Assembly (NCBI RefSeq): GCF_001665625.1
Contig: NZ_LZSY01000159.1
Location: 1 to 64,000 of the forward strand
Reading direction: 5' to 3'
DNA length: 64,000 bases
DNA from: Mycolicibacterium peregrinum
GTDB lineage: Bacteria > Actinomycetota > Actinomycetes > Mycobacteriales > Mycobacteriaceae
Shown: positions 47,144 through 55,584 of the stretch, in pieces
Layout of the letters: each line of letters opens with the position of its first letter
Numbering within the stretch: position 1 is the first letter of the stretch
The notes under the pieces: model-generated
Database searches by the model: none
What the model saw: the letters and a program-made list of their open reading frames with translations, nothing else
Told to the model about the DNA's origin: nothing
Made by a program: the position numbers and the translations under genes

Positions 47144-47548
47144 TCAGATGATGCCGCGCTTGAGGCGGCGACGCTCCCGTTCGGACAATCCTCCCCAGAT
47201 GCCGAAGCGCTCATCGTGCGCGAGCGCGTACTCCAGGCAGGCATCCTTGACTTCACAGCCTAGGCAGATGCGCTTGGCCTCGCGGGTAGACCCGCCCTTC
47301 TCCGGAAAGAACGCCTCCGGGTCGGTCTGTGCGCACAGCGCACGTTCCTGCCATTGGTCGTCTTCGTCTTCCGGATCAACATCAATGTGTTCGGGAACCG
47401 AACTCACCGGAACCAGACTCAGTTGAGGACGTCCGGCCGCCCCCAGCGGTGTCGGTCCCACGTTGATGTGCGGTGCGTTGTCTACCGAGCCGAGTAGCCG
47501 ATCGTCAAACCGGACCACATGATCGAAATCGCCGCTCTCATAAGACAT
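47144..47548 (-). CDS. whiB2: WhiB2/WhmD iron-sulfur regulator
   Basis: 134 aa from ATG 47548 (MSYESGDFDHVV, the M. smegmatis WhmD start). The four cluster cysteines are Cys72, Cys95, Cys98 and Cys104, then GIWGG (116-120) and the basic tail RERRRLKRG for DNA contact. WhmD is essential for septation and is expressed during division. The N-terminal extension of about 60 residues is present as in M. smegmatis and absent from the shorter M. tuberculosis annotation. A TAGGAT (47579-47584 on the minus strand) may be the -10. A LexA-like box lies 74 bases upstream of the start. Confidence 0.97.
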   Translation of the reverse strand: MSYESGDFDHVVRFDDRLLGSVDNAPHINVGPTPLGAAGRPQLSLVPVSSVPEHIDVDPEDEDDQWQERALCAQTDPEAFFPEKGGSTREAKRICLGCEVKDACLEYALAHDERFGIWGGLSERERRRLKRGII

Positions 47549-47621
47549 TATCCCCCGCCTCCTCACTCGGTCTCGTAGATCCTAAGTGGAGCCCCACTAC
47601 TGCGATGTGCGGTCACCCCAT

Positions 47622-47637
47622 TCGAACAGTTGATCGA
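47622..47637. promoter_or_regulatory. Near-consensus mycobacterial LexA (SOS) box between whiB2 and fbiA
   Basis: TCGAACAGTTGATCGA matches the known mycobacterial SOS box TCGAAC-N4-GTTCGA in 11 of 12 defined positions. Outward bases extend it to inverted repeat ATTCGA...TCGAAT (47620-47639). It stands 74 bases before the whiB2 start and about 206 before the fbiA start. Confidence 0.55.
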
Positions 47638-47842
47638 ATCTCGGTCCGCGACACCGGAATAGGTCACCAACCGGGAAATGACACATCTGTGATTACACAC
47701 GTGTTAGCTGCCAGGGTCAAGCGCCAGGACGCGAATTCATACCATCTCGTAATGTCAAATCGGCGCGTCGCGACATCGGCGTGTCCTGCCCGTGACGACG
47801 TCGTTTCCATCCGCACGCTCTCAACGCTTAGGGTCGGACGTT

Positions 47843-48832
47843 GTGAAGATCACCGTTCTGGTCGGCGGCGTCGGAGGCGCCCGGTTTTTGCTGGGCGTAC
47901 AGCACCTGTTGGGCCTCGGCCAGTTCGCCGGGACCGACAGCAAGCAAAAACATGAACTCACCGCGATCGTGAACGTCGGTGACGACGCCTGGATGCACGG
48001 CGTCCGCATCTGCCCGGACCTCGACACCTGCATGTACACGCTGGGTGGCGGAATCGACCCCGAACGCGGCTGGGGTCACCGCAATGAAACGTGGCACGCC
48101 AAGGAAGAACTCGCTGCCTACGGTGTGCAACCCGACTGGTTCGGACTCGGCGACCGGGACTTGGCCACCCATCTGGTTCGCACCCAGATGCTGCGCGCCG
48201 GCTACCCACTGTCACAGGTCACCGAGGCATTGTGTAAGCGCTGGTCACCGGGGGCGCGGTTGCTGCCCGTCACCGACGACCGCAGCGAGACCCACGTGGT
48301 CATCACCGACCCCGCGGACGGGGAACGGCGGGCCATCCACTTCCAGGAGTGGTGGGTGCGTCACCGCGCGCAGGTGCCCTCACACAGCTTTGCGTTCGTC
48401 GGGGCGGAACAGGCAACCGCCGCGCCGGGCGTCGCCGAGGCAATCACCGACGCCGATGCGGTGTTGCTGGCGCCGTCGAATCCCGTCGTGAGTATCGGAC
48501 CGATCCTGCAGATTCCCGGCGTCCGCGGCGCGCTGCGCTCGACCAAGGCGCCGGTGGTCGGCTACTCCCCCATCATCAATGGAAAACCGTTGCGCGGCAT
48601 GGCCGATGAGTGCCTGTCCATCATCGGTGTGGAATCCACGTCACAGGCCGTCGGCCGGCATTTCGGCGCCCGGTCGGGCACCGGAATCCTGGACGGCTGG
48701 CTGATACACGAGGGCGATGAGGCCGACATCGAGGGGGTTCAGGTGCGCGCGGTGCCACTGCTGATGACCGACCCGTCGACCACCGCCGAGATGGTGCGGG
48801 CCGGCCTTGACCTGGCCGGCGTTGTGCTGTGA
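47843..48832 (+). CDS. fbiA: F420 biosynthesis transferase FbiA
   Basis: 329 aa from GTG 47843 (VKITVLVGGVGGARF, as in M. tuberculosis); the frame is open 17 codons upstream. FbiA joins phosphoenolpyruvyl-GMP to the deazaflavin Fo, making dehydro-F420-0. CofD-family motifs: GGVGGARFLLG (about 8-18), NVGDDAWMHG near 50, and TLGGGIDPERGWG. F420 is used by mycobacterial reductases, including nitroimidazole activation. It is translationally coupled to fbiB (4-base overlap). Divergent from whiB2 over 294 bases; a candidate -10 TAATGT is near 47751. Confidence 0.97.
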   Translation: MKITVLVGGVGGARFLLGVQHLLGLGQFAGTDSKQKHELTAIVNVGDDAWMHGVRICPDLDTCMYTLGGGIDPERGWGHRNETWHAKEELAAYGVQPDWFGLGDRDLATHLVRTQMLRAGYPLSQVTEALCKRWSPGARLLPVTDDRSETHVVITDPADGERRAIHFQEWWVRHRAQVPSHSFAFVGAEQATAAPGVAEAITDADAVLLAPSNPVVSIGPILQIPGVRGALRSTKAPVVGYSPIINGKPLRGMADECLSIIGVESTSQAVGRHFGARSGTGILDGWLIHEGDEADIEGVQVRAVPLLMTDPSTTAEMVRAGLDLAGVVL

Positions 48833-50184
48833 GCACTGCTGTGAACACCGAACACGGCTCCGGCGACAAGGTCGAGATCCTGCCGGTGGCAGGGCTTCCT
48901 GAGTTCCGCCCCGGAGATGACCTGGCCACCGTTCTCGCCGAAGCGGCACCTTGGCTGCGCGACGGTGATGTACTGGTGGTCACCAGTAAGGTCGTCTCCA
49001 AGTGCGAGGGCCGCATCGTCACCGCTCCTTCCGATCCGGAAGAGCGGGATACCCTGCGGCGCAAGCTGATCGACAGCGAGGCGGTTCGGGTACTGGCCCG
49101 CAAGGGTCGGACGCTGATCACCGAGAACGCGATCGGGCTGGTCCAGGCCGCCGCCGGCGTCGACGGCTCCAACGTCGACTCGAACGAGTTGGCGCTGCTG
49201 CCGGTCGATCCCGACGGCAGCGCGCAGGCACTACGTGTCGGCCTCCGTGAGAAACTCGGCGTCGCCGTCGGCATCGTGATCACCGACACCATGGGCCGCG
49301 CCTGGCGCAACGGCCAGGCCGATTTCGCGATCGGCGCGTCCGGGCTCACCGTTCTCCACGGCTACGCCGGAGCGCGCGACCGGCACGGCAATGAGCTGCT
49401 GGTCACCGAGGTGGCCGTGGCCGACGAGATCGCTGCCGCAGCGGATCTGGTGAAGGGCAAGCTCACCGCGATCCCCGTCGCCGTCGTGCGTGGGCTTGAG
49501 CTGACCGACGACGGGTCGAACGCGGCCACATTGCTGCGCTCCGGCGAGGACGACCTGTTCTGGCTCGGCACAGCCGAGTCGATCGAGCTGGGACGCAGCC
49601 AGGCTCAGCTGCTGCGCCGCTCGGTGCGCGCGTTCTCCGACGAGCCCGTCGACCACGCGCTCATCGAAGCCGCCATCGGCGAGGCGCTGACCGCACCCGC
49701 GCCGCACCACACCCGTCCGGTGCGGTTCGTCTGGGTGCAGGACGATGCCACCCGCGTCCGGCTCCTGGACCGGATGAAAGACAAGTGGCGGGACGATCTG
49801 AGCAGCGACGGCCGAGATCCCGATTCCGTCGAGCGGCGACTGAACCGCGGTCAGATCCTGTACGACGCTCCGGAACTGGTGATTCCGTTCATGGTTCCCG
49901 ACGGTGCCCACAGCTATCCCGACGAAGCTCGCACGCAGGCCGAACACACCATGTTCACCGTCGCCGTGGGCGCGGCGGTGCAGGCCCTGCTGGTGGCGCT
50001 GGCGGTGCGTGAGGTGGGCAGCTGCTGGATCGGATCCACGATCTTCGCCGCCGATCTGGTCCGTTCCGTGCTCGATCTCCCGCCGGATTGGGAGCCCCTC
50101 GGGGCCATCGCGATCGGTCACCCCGCCGATCCGCAGCCTCCCCGCGACCCGGTGCCCACCGACGGCCTGCTGGTCGTGAAGTGA
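48829..50184 (+). CDS. fbiB: F420:gamma-glutamyl ligase/dehydro-F420-0 reductase FbiB
   Basis: 451 aa, GTG start overlapping fbiA. The N-terminal CofE-like half (about 1-245) adds the polyglutamate tail (SKVVSKCEGRIV, GIVITDTMGRAWRNGQ). The C-terminal nitroreductase-fold half (from about residue 265, RRSVRAFSD) reduces dehydro-F420-0 with FMNH2. The two-domain fusion is the mycobacterial form; archaea have CofE alone. A Nudix gene overlaps its stop, extending the operon by one gene. Confidence 0.97.
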   Translation: MSTAVNTEHGSGDKVEILPVAGLPEFRPGDDLATVLAEAAPWLRDGDVLVVTSKVVSKCEGRIVTAPSDPEERDTLRRKLIDSEAVRVLARKGRTLITENAIGLVQAAAGVDGSNVDSNELALLPVDPDGSAQALRVGLREKLGVAVGIVITDTMGRAWRNGQADFAIGASGLTVLHGYAGARDRHGNELLVTEVAVADEIAAAADLVKGKLTAIPVAVVRGLELTDDGSNAATLLRSGEDDLFWLGTAESIELGRSQAQLLRRSVRAFSDEPVDHALIEAAIGEALTAPAPHHTRPVRFVWVQDDATRVRLLDRMKDKWRDDLSSDGRDPDSVERRLNRGQILYDAPELVIPFMVPDGAHSYPDEARTQAEHTMFTVAVGAAVQALLVALAVREVGSCWIGSTIFAADLVRSVLDLPPDWEPLGAIAIGHPADPQPPRDPVPTDGLLVVK

Positions 50185-50729
50185 GCGCCGAGAGCCTGCA
50201 CGCCTCCGCCGTCGAGGTGTTGACGCAGTGGCAGACAGCCGATCCCGGTCAGGACACGCTGCGACATGCGGTGCTGTCATTTCTGGCTGCCCGTCCCGAT
50301 GCCTGTCTCCGGGCGTGCGTTCCCGGTCACATCACCGCCTCGGCGCTGGTCGTCGACCATACCGGCACCCAGACACTGCTCACCCTGCATCCGCGCTTCG
50401 GCCGCTGGCTGCAACTCGGCGGGCATTGTGAGGAAACAGATTCCGACATTCGCGCCGCCGCGTTGCGCGAGGCCACCGAGGAGTCCGGGATCACCGGGCT
50501 GATCATCGACACACAACTGGCCGCGCTGCACGTGCACCCGGTCACCTGCTCGCTCGGGGTACCGACCCGCCACCTCGACATGCAGTTCGTGGTAAGGGCC
50601 CCGGAAGGTGCCGAGATCGCCTGCAGTGACGAGTCTTTGGATCTACGGTGGTGGCCGTTGGAGGCGCTGCCCGAGGGTACCGACTTCGGGTTGACCCAGC
50701 TTGCCGGCACCGTGACCGGAGCCCCCTAG
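50181..50729 (+). CDS. Nudix hydrolase coupled to fbiAB
   Basis: 182 aa from GTG 50181, overlapping the fbiB stop (GTGA). The Nudix box is recognisable but loose: GGHCEETDSDIRAAALREATEESGI near 85-109, with REATEESG intact and one residue more than the strict GX5EX7REUXEEXGU spacing, as in the GGHxE/GGHxD subfamily. Nudix enzymes split nucleoside diphosphate derivatives. Coupling to F420 genes suggests a role in GDP-containing intermediate removal, but this is inference. Converges on the DUF732 gene with a 4-base stop overlap (CTAG). Confidence 0.85.
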   Translation: MSAESLHASAVEVLTQWQTADPGQDTLRHAVLSFLAARPDACLRACVPGHITASALVVDHTGTQTLLTLHPRFGRWLQLGGHCEETDSDIRAAALREATEESGITGLIIDTQLAALHVHPVTCSLGVPTRHLDMQFVVRAPEGAEIACSDESLDLRWWPLEALPEGTDFGLTQLAGTVTGAP

Positions 50730-51073
50730 CGCGGCGCCTGCGTGCAGTAGGACCGACGGGCCGCGCGCAGTGCAACTGCGGCTTGATCCGGAGCAGCGCC
50801 GTACTGGCCCGCCATCTGATCGATCACCGCCTGTGCCGGCGTACCGGTATAGAGCAGGCGGCACATCTCCCGGCCCACCATCAGCAACTGGTCATCGTCA
50901 CCGGGGAACACCCCGCGCGTGGCCTTGAGGTAGGTGTTGTCTTCCCCGGTCAGCGGGATGGGCCAAGCCACCGCCTCCGGTGCGGTGATCCCCAGAACCC
51001 CTCCGAGCACCACCAGAGCCGCCAGCGGCGCCACCCCATTGCGCCGCAATACGTTGAACATGCCGTTGGACAT
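50726..51073 (-). CDS. Secreted DUF732 protein
   Basis: 115 aa, ATG with GGGGAGGGG site. The signal peptide spans residues 1-36 (LAALVVLGGVLGITAPEAVAW). The mature part is the small DUF732 helical domain (DNTYLKATRGVF, MVGREMCRLL, QAAVALRAARRSYC) with two cysteines that probably form a disulfide. Such proteins are numerous in mycobacteria; function unknown. Confidence 0.88.
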   Translation of the reverse strand: MSNGMFNVLRRNGVAPLAALVVLGGVLGITAPEAVAWPIPLTGEDNTYLKATRGVFPGDDDQLLMVGREMCRLLYTGTPAQAVIDQMAGQYGAAPDQAAVALRAARRSYCTQAPR

Positions 51074-51237
51074 GACCCCTCCCCTTCTGCCGATAGAAGC
51101 CTAAGGCCGCCGGGGGTCCGGCAAACACACTTTTTCGGCGCCAGAGGCCGCCGAAGTTAGGTAGTCGACTACTCAAGCGCTGCTGGGCCCGATCTCCCTA
51201 CCGTTGATACGCCACGGAAATACGGGTGGGAGGAACC

Positions 51238-52587
51238 ATGAGCCTGCAGATCGAATCCCCTGCCGAAGACTCCGCCGGCGGCAAGAATGGCGACAAGACG
51301 CCGGAGCAGCAGACTTCGCAAGTCGAAACCCCGCTGGGTGTCCGCCCCCGGGTCACAGAGGCTCTGCTGCTTATCTGCCTGACTGTCCAGACCGCAGTAG
51401 TTCTCTGGCTCGCGGTCTGGGACGCCACGCTGACCCGTTCAGCCTGGGATCTGTTAGGTGCCGCACTGCTTCTCGGTATCGGGATCACATGCGCGCTCGC
51501 GATCGGCGCGATACTGAGAAAATCGTCGAGCGCGTTCCTCACGGCGATGACAAGCCAGATCTTCGTGGTCTGTCTGGCGGCGTACGTGTGGCTCGTCGAC
51601 GAGCGCAGCCCGGTCCGGCAACTGATCGGTATCACCGGGACGGCGCTGGTCTTCGGCGCGGTTGCTCTCTTCTGGATGGTCTACCTGGCCAGGTACACCC
51701 ATGGAGCGATCAACCGGGGCGCGGTGGCAGTCGTCGCATTGTTCCCGGTGTTGGGACTGGTCCAGTTCTGGCTGCAATCGGACTACCTGCCTGCGCGTTC
51801 ACTTCCCCTGGTCGATGTGCAAGCCGAACTGACTCCAGTGGGTTCCTCGGGTTCGATCATCCACCTGTCCGCCAACCTCACCATCCATAATCGCAGTTCG
51901 GTGGCGGTCGACATCCCGGCGGGCGTCATGCGGATAAGGGCATACCCGTTCGGGGTCCCGGAGGAGCCTGCGACCACCAATACGGTTGCCTCGTACCTGG
52001 ATCCGGTGGGAAGCATGATCGGCGACTACCGCCAGATCCCGGTCCTGCCCAGCGACTCCAAGTTGCTGTATGCGGGCAGCATCGGCGCCGCTGGGAAGTT
52101 CCTGACGCCCGGGTCCACCACAGGCGCGCAGATGATTCTCGATATCAACCCGCAGACTGTGCGGTTGGTCCAGATGGGTGTCAGCATCGTCGCCGTGACC
52201 CGCCGCGCTGTGCAGGACACCCGGACCTGCTACGAACCCAAGAAATCCTACACCGAGGACATTGAAGCGTTCCTGAAAGAGGCACGCCGGCTGCATGATT
52301 GGGTGGGTGGTGGCCAGGCGCTCTGCACCGAGACGCAATTCGCGGCCAGGGGTGCGATCGAAGAACTGGTCTCCGACCACCCGGTGCTGAGGATCTCCAC
52401 CGTGGTGGACCACCCCGTGTTCACGACGCCGATGTTGGTACCGCTTCTGGGCACCAAAACCTCTCTCGACGATCCGGCGGGCGGGATGGACGAGGCCGCT
52501 ACCATCGAAACAGCGACGCCCTCAGGGATATTCGGCGGAGGTGCCGAATATGCACCTGCCGACTCCGACTTGCACAAGACGGGCTGA
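51238..52587 (+). CDS. Unrecognised membrane protein with large extracytoplasmic domain
   Basis: 449 aa from ATG 51238 (MSLQIESPAED), with GGGAGGAACC before it. A polar N-terminus (1-40) is followed by five hydrophobic segments (about 41-61, 71-93, 100-120, 129-151, 160-180) and a C-terminal domain of 270 residues. That domain has beta-rich, Ser/Thr/Val runs, two cysteines (near 343 and 370) possibly disulfide-linked, and no motif I know. Five segments put the C-terminal domain on the opposite side from the N-terminus, probably outside. No M. tuberculosis counterpart comes to mind at this place, where Rv3263 would lie. Accessory gene of unknown function. Confidence 0.75.
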   Translation: MSLQIESPAEDSAGGKNGDKTPEQQTSQVETPLGVRPRVTEALLLICLTVQTAVVLWLAVWDATLTRSAWDLLGAALLLGIGITCALAIGAILRKSSSAFLTAMTSQIFVVCLAAYVWLVDERSPVRQLIGITGTALVFGAVALFWMVYLARYTHGAINRGAVAVVALFPVLGLVQFWLQSDYLPARSLPLVDVQAELTPVGSSGSIIHLSANLTIHNRSSVAVDIPAGVMRIRAYPFGVPEEPATTNTVASYLDPVGSMIGDYRQIPVLPSDSKLLYAGSIGAAGKFLTPGSTTGAQMILDINPQTVRLVQMGVSIVAVTRRAVQDTRTCYEPKKSYTEDIEAFLKEARRLHDWVGGGQALCTETQFAARGAIEELVSDHPVLRISTVVDHPVFTTPMLVPLLGTKTSLDDPAGGMDEAATIETATPSGIFGGGAEYAPADSDLHKTG

Positions 52588-52667
52588 GCACCACCGAGGC
52601 TACGGTTTATGACGCATTTCCGCCGATTCTCGTCAGAAAGCGCAGTTTCGGCGCAGTAGCCGCAATC

Positions 52668-53747
52668 TCAGACGTCGGTGGAGTACCGGATGCCGCCGTC
52701 GGGGATGGACACCCCGGGCCACACCCTGGCACCACGCAACAGTTCGCAGCGCGCACCGATGTCGGCACCGTCGCCGATCACGCCGTCGCGGATCAGTGCG
52801 CGCGGACCGATACGGGCACCGAAGCCCACGATCGAACGTTCAATCACCGCACCGGCTTCCACGCGCACCCCGTCGAAGATCACCGCGCCGTCGAGGCGGG
52901 CGCCCGCACCGATCTCGGCTCCGCGGCCCACCACGGTACCGCCGATCAGCAAGGCGCCCGGCGCGACCGCCGCACCTTCGTGGACCAGTGACTCACCACG
53001 CTGGCCGTTGAGCGCCGGCGACGGCGCAATGCCACGAACCAGATCGGCAGAGCCGCGGACGAAATCGTCCGGCGTGCCCATGTCCCGCCAATACGAGGCG
53101 TCCACATACCCGCACATCTTCAGTCCGCGGGAGAGCACCTCGGGGAAGATCTCGCGCTCGACCGACAGGGCCCGTCCGCGCGGGATCTCGTCGATCACGT
53201 TGCGGTTGAACACATAACAGCCCGCATTGATCTGGTCGGTCGGCGGATCCTGAGTCTTCTCGAGGAACGCGGTCACGAACCCGTCGGCATCGGTGGGCAC
53301 GCAGCCGAACGCCCGCGGATCGCTGACGCGCACCAGATGCAGCGTGACGTCGGCCTGGTGGGTGTCATGGGACTGGAGCAACGCGCCGAGATCGGCCGCC
53401 GACAGCACGTCACCGTTGAACACCATAGCCGTGTCGTAGCGCAGCTTGTCGGCCACGTTGGCGATCGCGCCACCGGTGCCGAGAGCCTCGGTCTCGGTGA
53501 CGTATTCGATCTCCAGCCCCAGATCCGAGCCGTTACCGAAAGCTTCCTCGAAAACCTCGGCCTTGTACGAGGTGCCCATCACGACATGTTTGATGCCGGC
53601 CACCGCGATCCGGGCCAGCAGATGGGTCAGGAACGGCACGCCCGCCGTCGGCAACATCGGCTTGGGCGCCGAGAGGGTCAGCGGCCGCAGCCTGGTGCCT
53701 CGTCCACCGACGAGGACGACGGCGTCCACCTCCGCGGGATTGATCAC
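52668..53747 (-). CDS. manC: Mannose-1-phosphate guanylyltransferase (Rv3264c counterpart)
   Basis: 359 aa from GTG 53747, the length of the M. tuberculosis protein. It makes GDP-mannose from mannose-1-P and GTP. The nucleotidyltransferase domain has LVGGRGTRLRPLTLSAPKPMLP (11-32) and FNGDVL for metal binding. The C-terminal 110 residues form a left-handed beta-helix of hexapeptide repeats (IGGTVVGRGAEIGAGARLDG). Annotated manB in M. tuberculosis. One base separates it from the wbbL stop; together with rmlD it forms rmlD-wbbL-manC. Confidence 0.95.
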   Translation of the reverse strand: MINPAEVDAVVLVGGRGTRLRPLTLSAPKPMLPTAGVPFLTHLLARIAVAGIKHVVMGTSYKAEVFEEAFGNGSDLGLEIEYVTETEALGTGGAIANVADKLRYDTAMVFNGDVLSAADLGALLQSHDTHQADVTLHLVRVSDPRAFGCVPTDADGFVTAFLEKTQDPPTDQINAGCYVFNRNVIDEIPRGRALSVEREIFPEVLSRGLKMCGYVDASYWRDMGTPDDFVRGSADLVRGIAPSPALNGQRGESLVHEGAAVAPGALLIGGTVVGRGAEIGAGARLDGAVIFDGVRVEAGAVIERSIVGFGARIGPRALIRDGVIGDGADIGARCELLRGARVWPGVSIPDGGIRYSTDV

Positions 53748-53748
53748 G

Positions 53749-54639
53749 TCAGTGCCCTTTCGCCTGTTTACGTCGTGAACTACCGACCACCAGGCCCGCA
53801 CGTGCTGCCAGCGCGCCCCGAATTGTCCACCGTAACGGCGCCTGCCAGGGCGCCGGGTATCGATCAGCCAAGAAAGTGTAGGTACTGCGGTGATGGGCGG
53901 CCAAGTTGCGCGCCGGGTCACGGCCGGTGGAGTGCCCCTTGTGGTGCAGCACCTCCGCCGTCGGGACGTAGACGTTCTGCCAGCCGGCCCGGGCGATCCG
54001 GTCACCGAGGTCGACGTCTTCCATATACATGAAGTAGCGCTCGTCGAACCCCCCGACCGCGTCGAAGGCGGCCCGGCGCATCAGCAGGCAGGAACCGGAC
54101 AGCCAGCCGACCTCGCGCTCACTCGGGTCCTGCCGGTCCTGGCGGTAGGCCGCCGTCCACGGATTCGACTTCCAGAACGGGCCCACCACGGCATGCATGC
54201 CGCCACGGACCAGGCTCGGCTGATGGCGCGCCGACGGGTAGACGGAACCGTCGGGATCGCGGACCAACGGTCCGAGCGCCCCCGCGCGCGGCCACCTCTT
54301 CGCCGCGTCGAGCAGCAGGTCGATCGAACGTGGGCCCCACTGCACGTCGGGGTTGGCGACGATGAAAAATTCCGGGCACTCCGCATCCGAGATCTGCTCG
54401 GCGCCGCGGTTGACGGCGCTGCCGTAACCCAGATTGCTGCCGGTTCGGAGCAGGCGCACGTTCGGGTAGCGCTTCTCGGCCTGCTCGGGTGCGCCATCCG
54501 TTGAACCGTTGTCAGCCATCACGACCGTCACCGGACGGTCGGTGGCCAGGGCGAGGGAGGCCAGGAAACGGTCCAGGTGTCGACCCGGCGAGTACGTCAC
54601 CGTCACCACCACGAGCGGGCGGGCCGCATCCTCAGTCAC
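53749..54639 (-). CDS. wbbL: Rhamnosyltransferase WbbL
   Basis: 296 aa from GTG 54639, overlapping the rmlD stop (GTGA). It adds rhamnose to decaprenyl-PP-GlcNAc, the linker that anchors arabinogalactan to peptidoglycan, and is essential in mycobacteria. GT2-type motifs: VVVTVTYSPG, ADNGSTD near 43, IVANPDVQWGP with the divalent-metal DxD-like Asp, and GGFDERYFMYMEDVDLGDR near 205. The C-terminus is basic (RRKQAKGH), suiting membrane contact. Counterpart of Rv3265c. Confidence 0.95.
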   Translation of the reverse strand: MTEDAARPLVVVTVTYSPGRHLDRFLASLALATDRPVTVVMADNGSTDGAPEQAEKRYPNVRLLRTGSNLGYGSAVNRGAEQISDAECPEFFIVANPDVQWGPRSIDLLLDAAKRWPRAGALGPLVRDPDGSVYPSARHQPSLVRGGMHAVVGPFWKSNPWTAAYRQDRQDPSEREVGWLSGSCLLMRRAAFDAVGGFDERYFMYMEDVDLGDRIARAGWQNVYVPTAEVLHHKGHSTGRDPARNLAAHHRSTYTFLADRYPAPWQAPLRWTIRGALAARAGLVVGSSRRKQAKGH

Positions 54640-55517
54640 GGCGTAGAGGGTAGCGGGCCGGACGGGCTCTCTTTTCCAACCGCCGCTGCCAGGGCTTCCC
54701 GCCAATCGCGCAGCGGGGTCAGGCCCGCTTCGGCGGATCGGCGCGCGGACAAGACTGTGTAGGCCGGGCGCGGCGCGGGCCGCGGGTGACGGTCACTCCC
54801 GACCGGCCGGACCCGCTCCGGATCGGCACCGACGGCCGCGAAGGTCTCTCGCGCCTGGTCGAACCGGCTGGCCGACCCCGCGTTGGCGGCATGCAACACG
54901 CCGGGTCGCACACCGCCGTCGGCGATCTGCAGCAGAGCCGTCACCAGGTCGCCGGTGTAGGTCGGTGACCCGATCTGGTCGGCGACCACATCCACGGGGC
55001 CGTCGCCGCCGGCCAGCCTGCGCATGGTCGCCACGAAGTCTTTCCCGTCGCCACCGCGGTACACCCATGCCGTGCGAACGACGTACGCATCGGGTTTGGC
55101 GGTCAGCACCGCCTGTTCCCCGGCCAGTTTGGTCTGGCCGTAGATGTTGACCGGCCCGGTGGGGTCGTCGACCTCATAGGGGGTGCGACGCTGCGCGGCG
55201 CCGAATACATAGTCGGTGGAGATGTGCACCAGCGCGGCGCCGGCGCCGGCACACGCCGTAGCGAGGTTGCCCGGGCCCACGACATTGACCGCGTGGGCCC
55301 GGTCCTGGTCGGTTTCTGCGGCGTCCACCTGCGTGTATGCCGCGCAGTTGATCACCACATCGCCGGACTCGACGAACCCTCGAACTGTGTCGACGTTGGT
55401 GATATCACAATCGGCAGAGGTCAGGGCCAGCACGTCACGACCCTCACGACGTCCCTGATCAGCCAATACGCGGCCGACCATGCCGCCGGCCCCGGTGATC
55501 ACAATCCGTTGCGCCAT
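54636..55517 (-). CDS. rmlD: dTDP-4-dehydrorhamnose reductase
   Basis: 293 aa from ATG 55517 (MAQRIVITGAGGMVG). It is the last step to dTDP-rhamnose, donor for WbbL. NAD(P)-binding TGAGGMVG (8-15), the catalytic Thr/Tyr/Lys set in STDYVF and YGQTK near 130, and the substrate Asp/Arg in VVRTAWVY are present. First in the rmlD-wbbL-manC operon; divergent from lcp across 67 bases, which must carry both promoters. Confidence 0.96.
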   Translation of the reverse strand: MAQRIVITGAGGMVGRVLADQGRREGRDVLALTSADCDITNVDTVRGFVESGDVVINCAAYTQVDAAETDQDRAHAVNVVGPGNLATACAGAGAALVHISTDYVFGAAQRRTPYEVDDPTGPVNIYGQTKLAGEQAVLTAKPDAYVVRTAWVYRGGDGKDFVATMRRLAGGDGPVDVVADQIGSPTYTGDLVTALLQIADGGVRPGVLHAANAGSASRFDQARETFAAVGADPERVRPVGSDRHPRPAPRPAYTVLSARRSAEAGLTPLRDWREALAAAVGKESPSGPLPSTP

Positions 55518-55584
55518 GCGACCGAGTCTGGCACGCCGGTCCGCGTTACCCGGCTCACGTCCAGGCCGCAAGTAGCCTGGGCAC

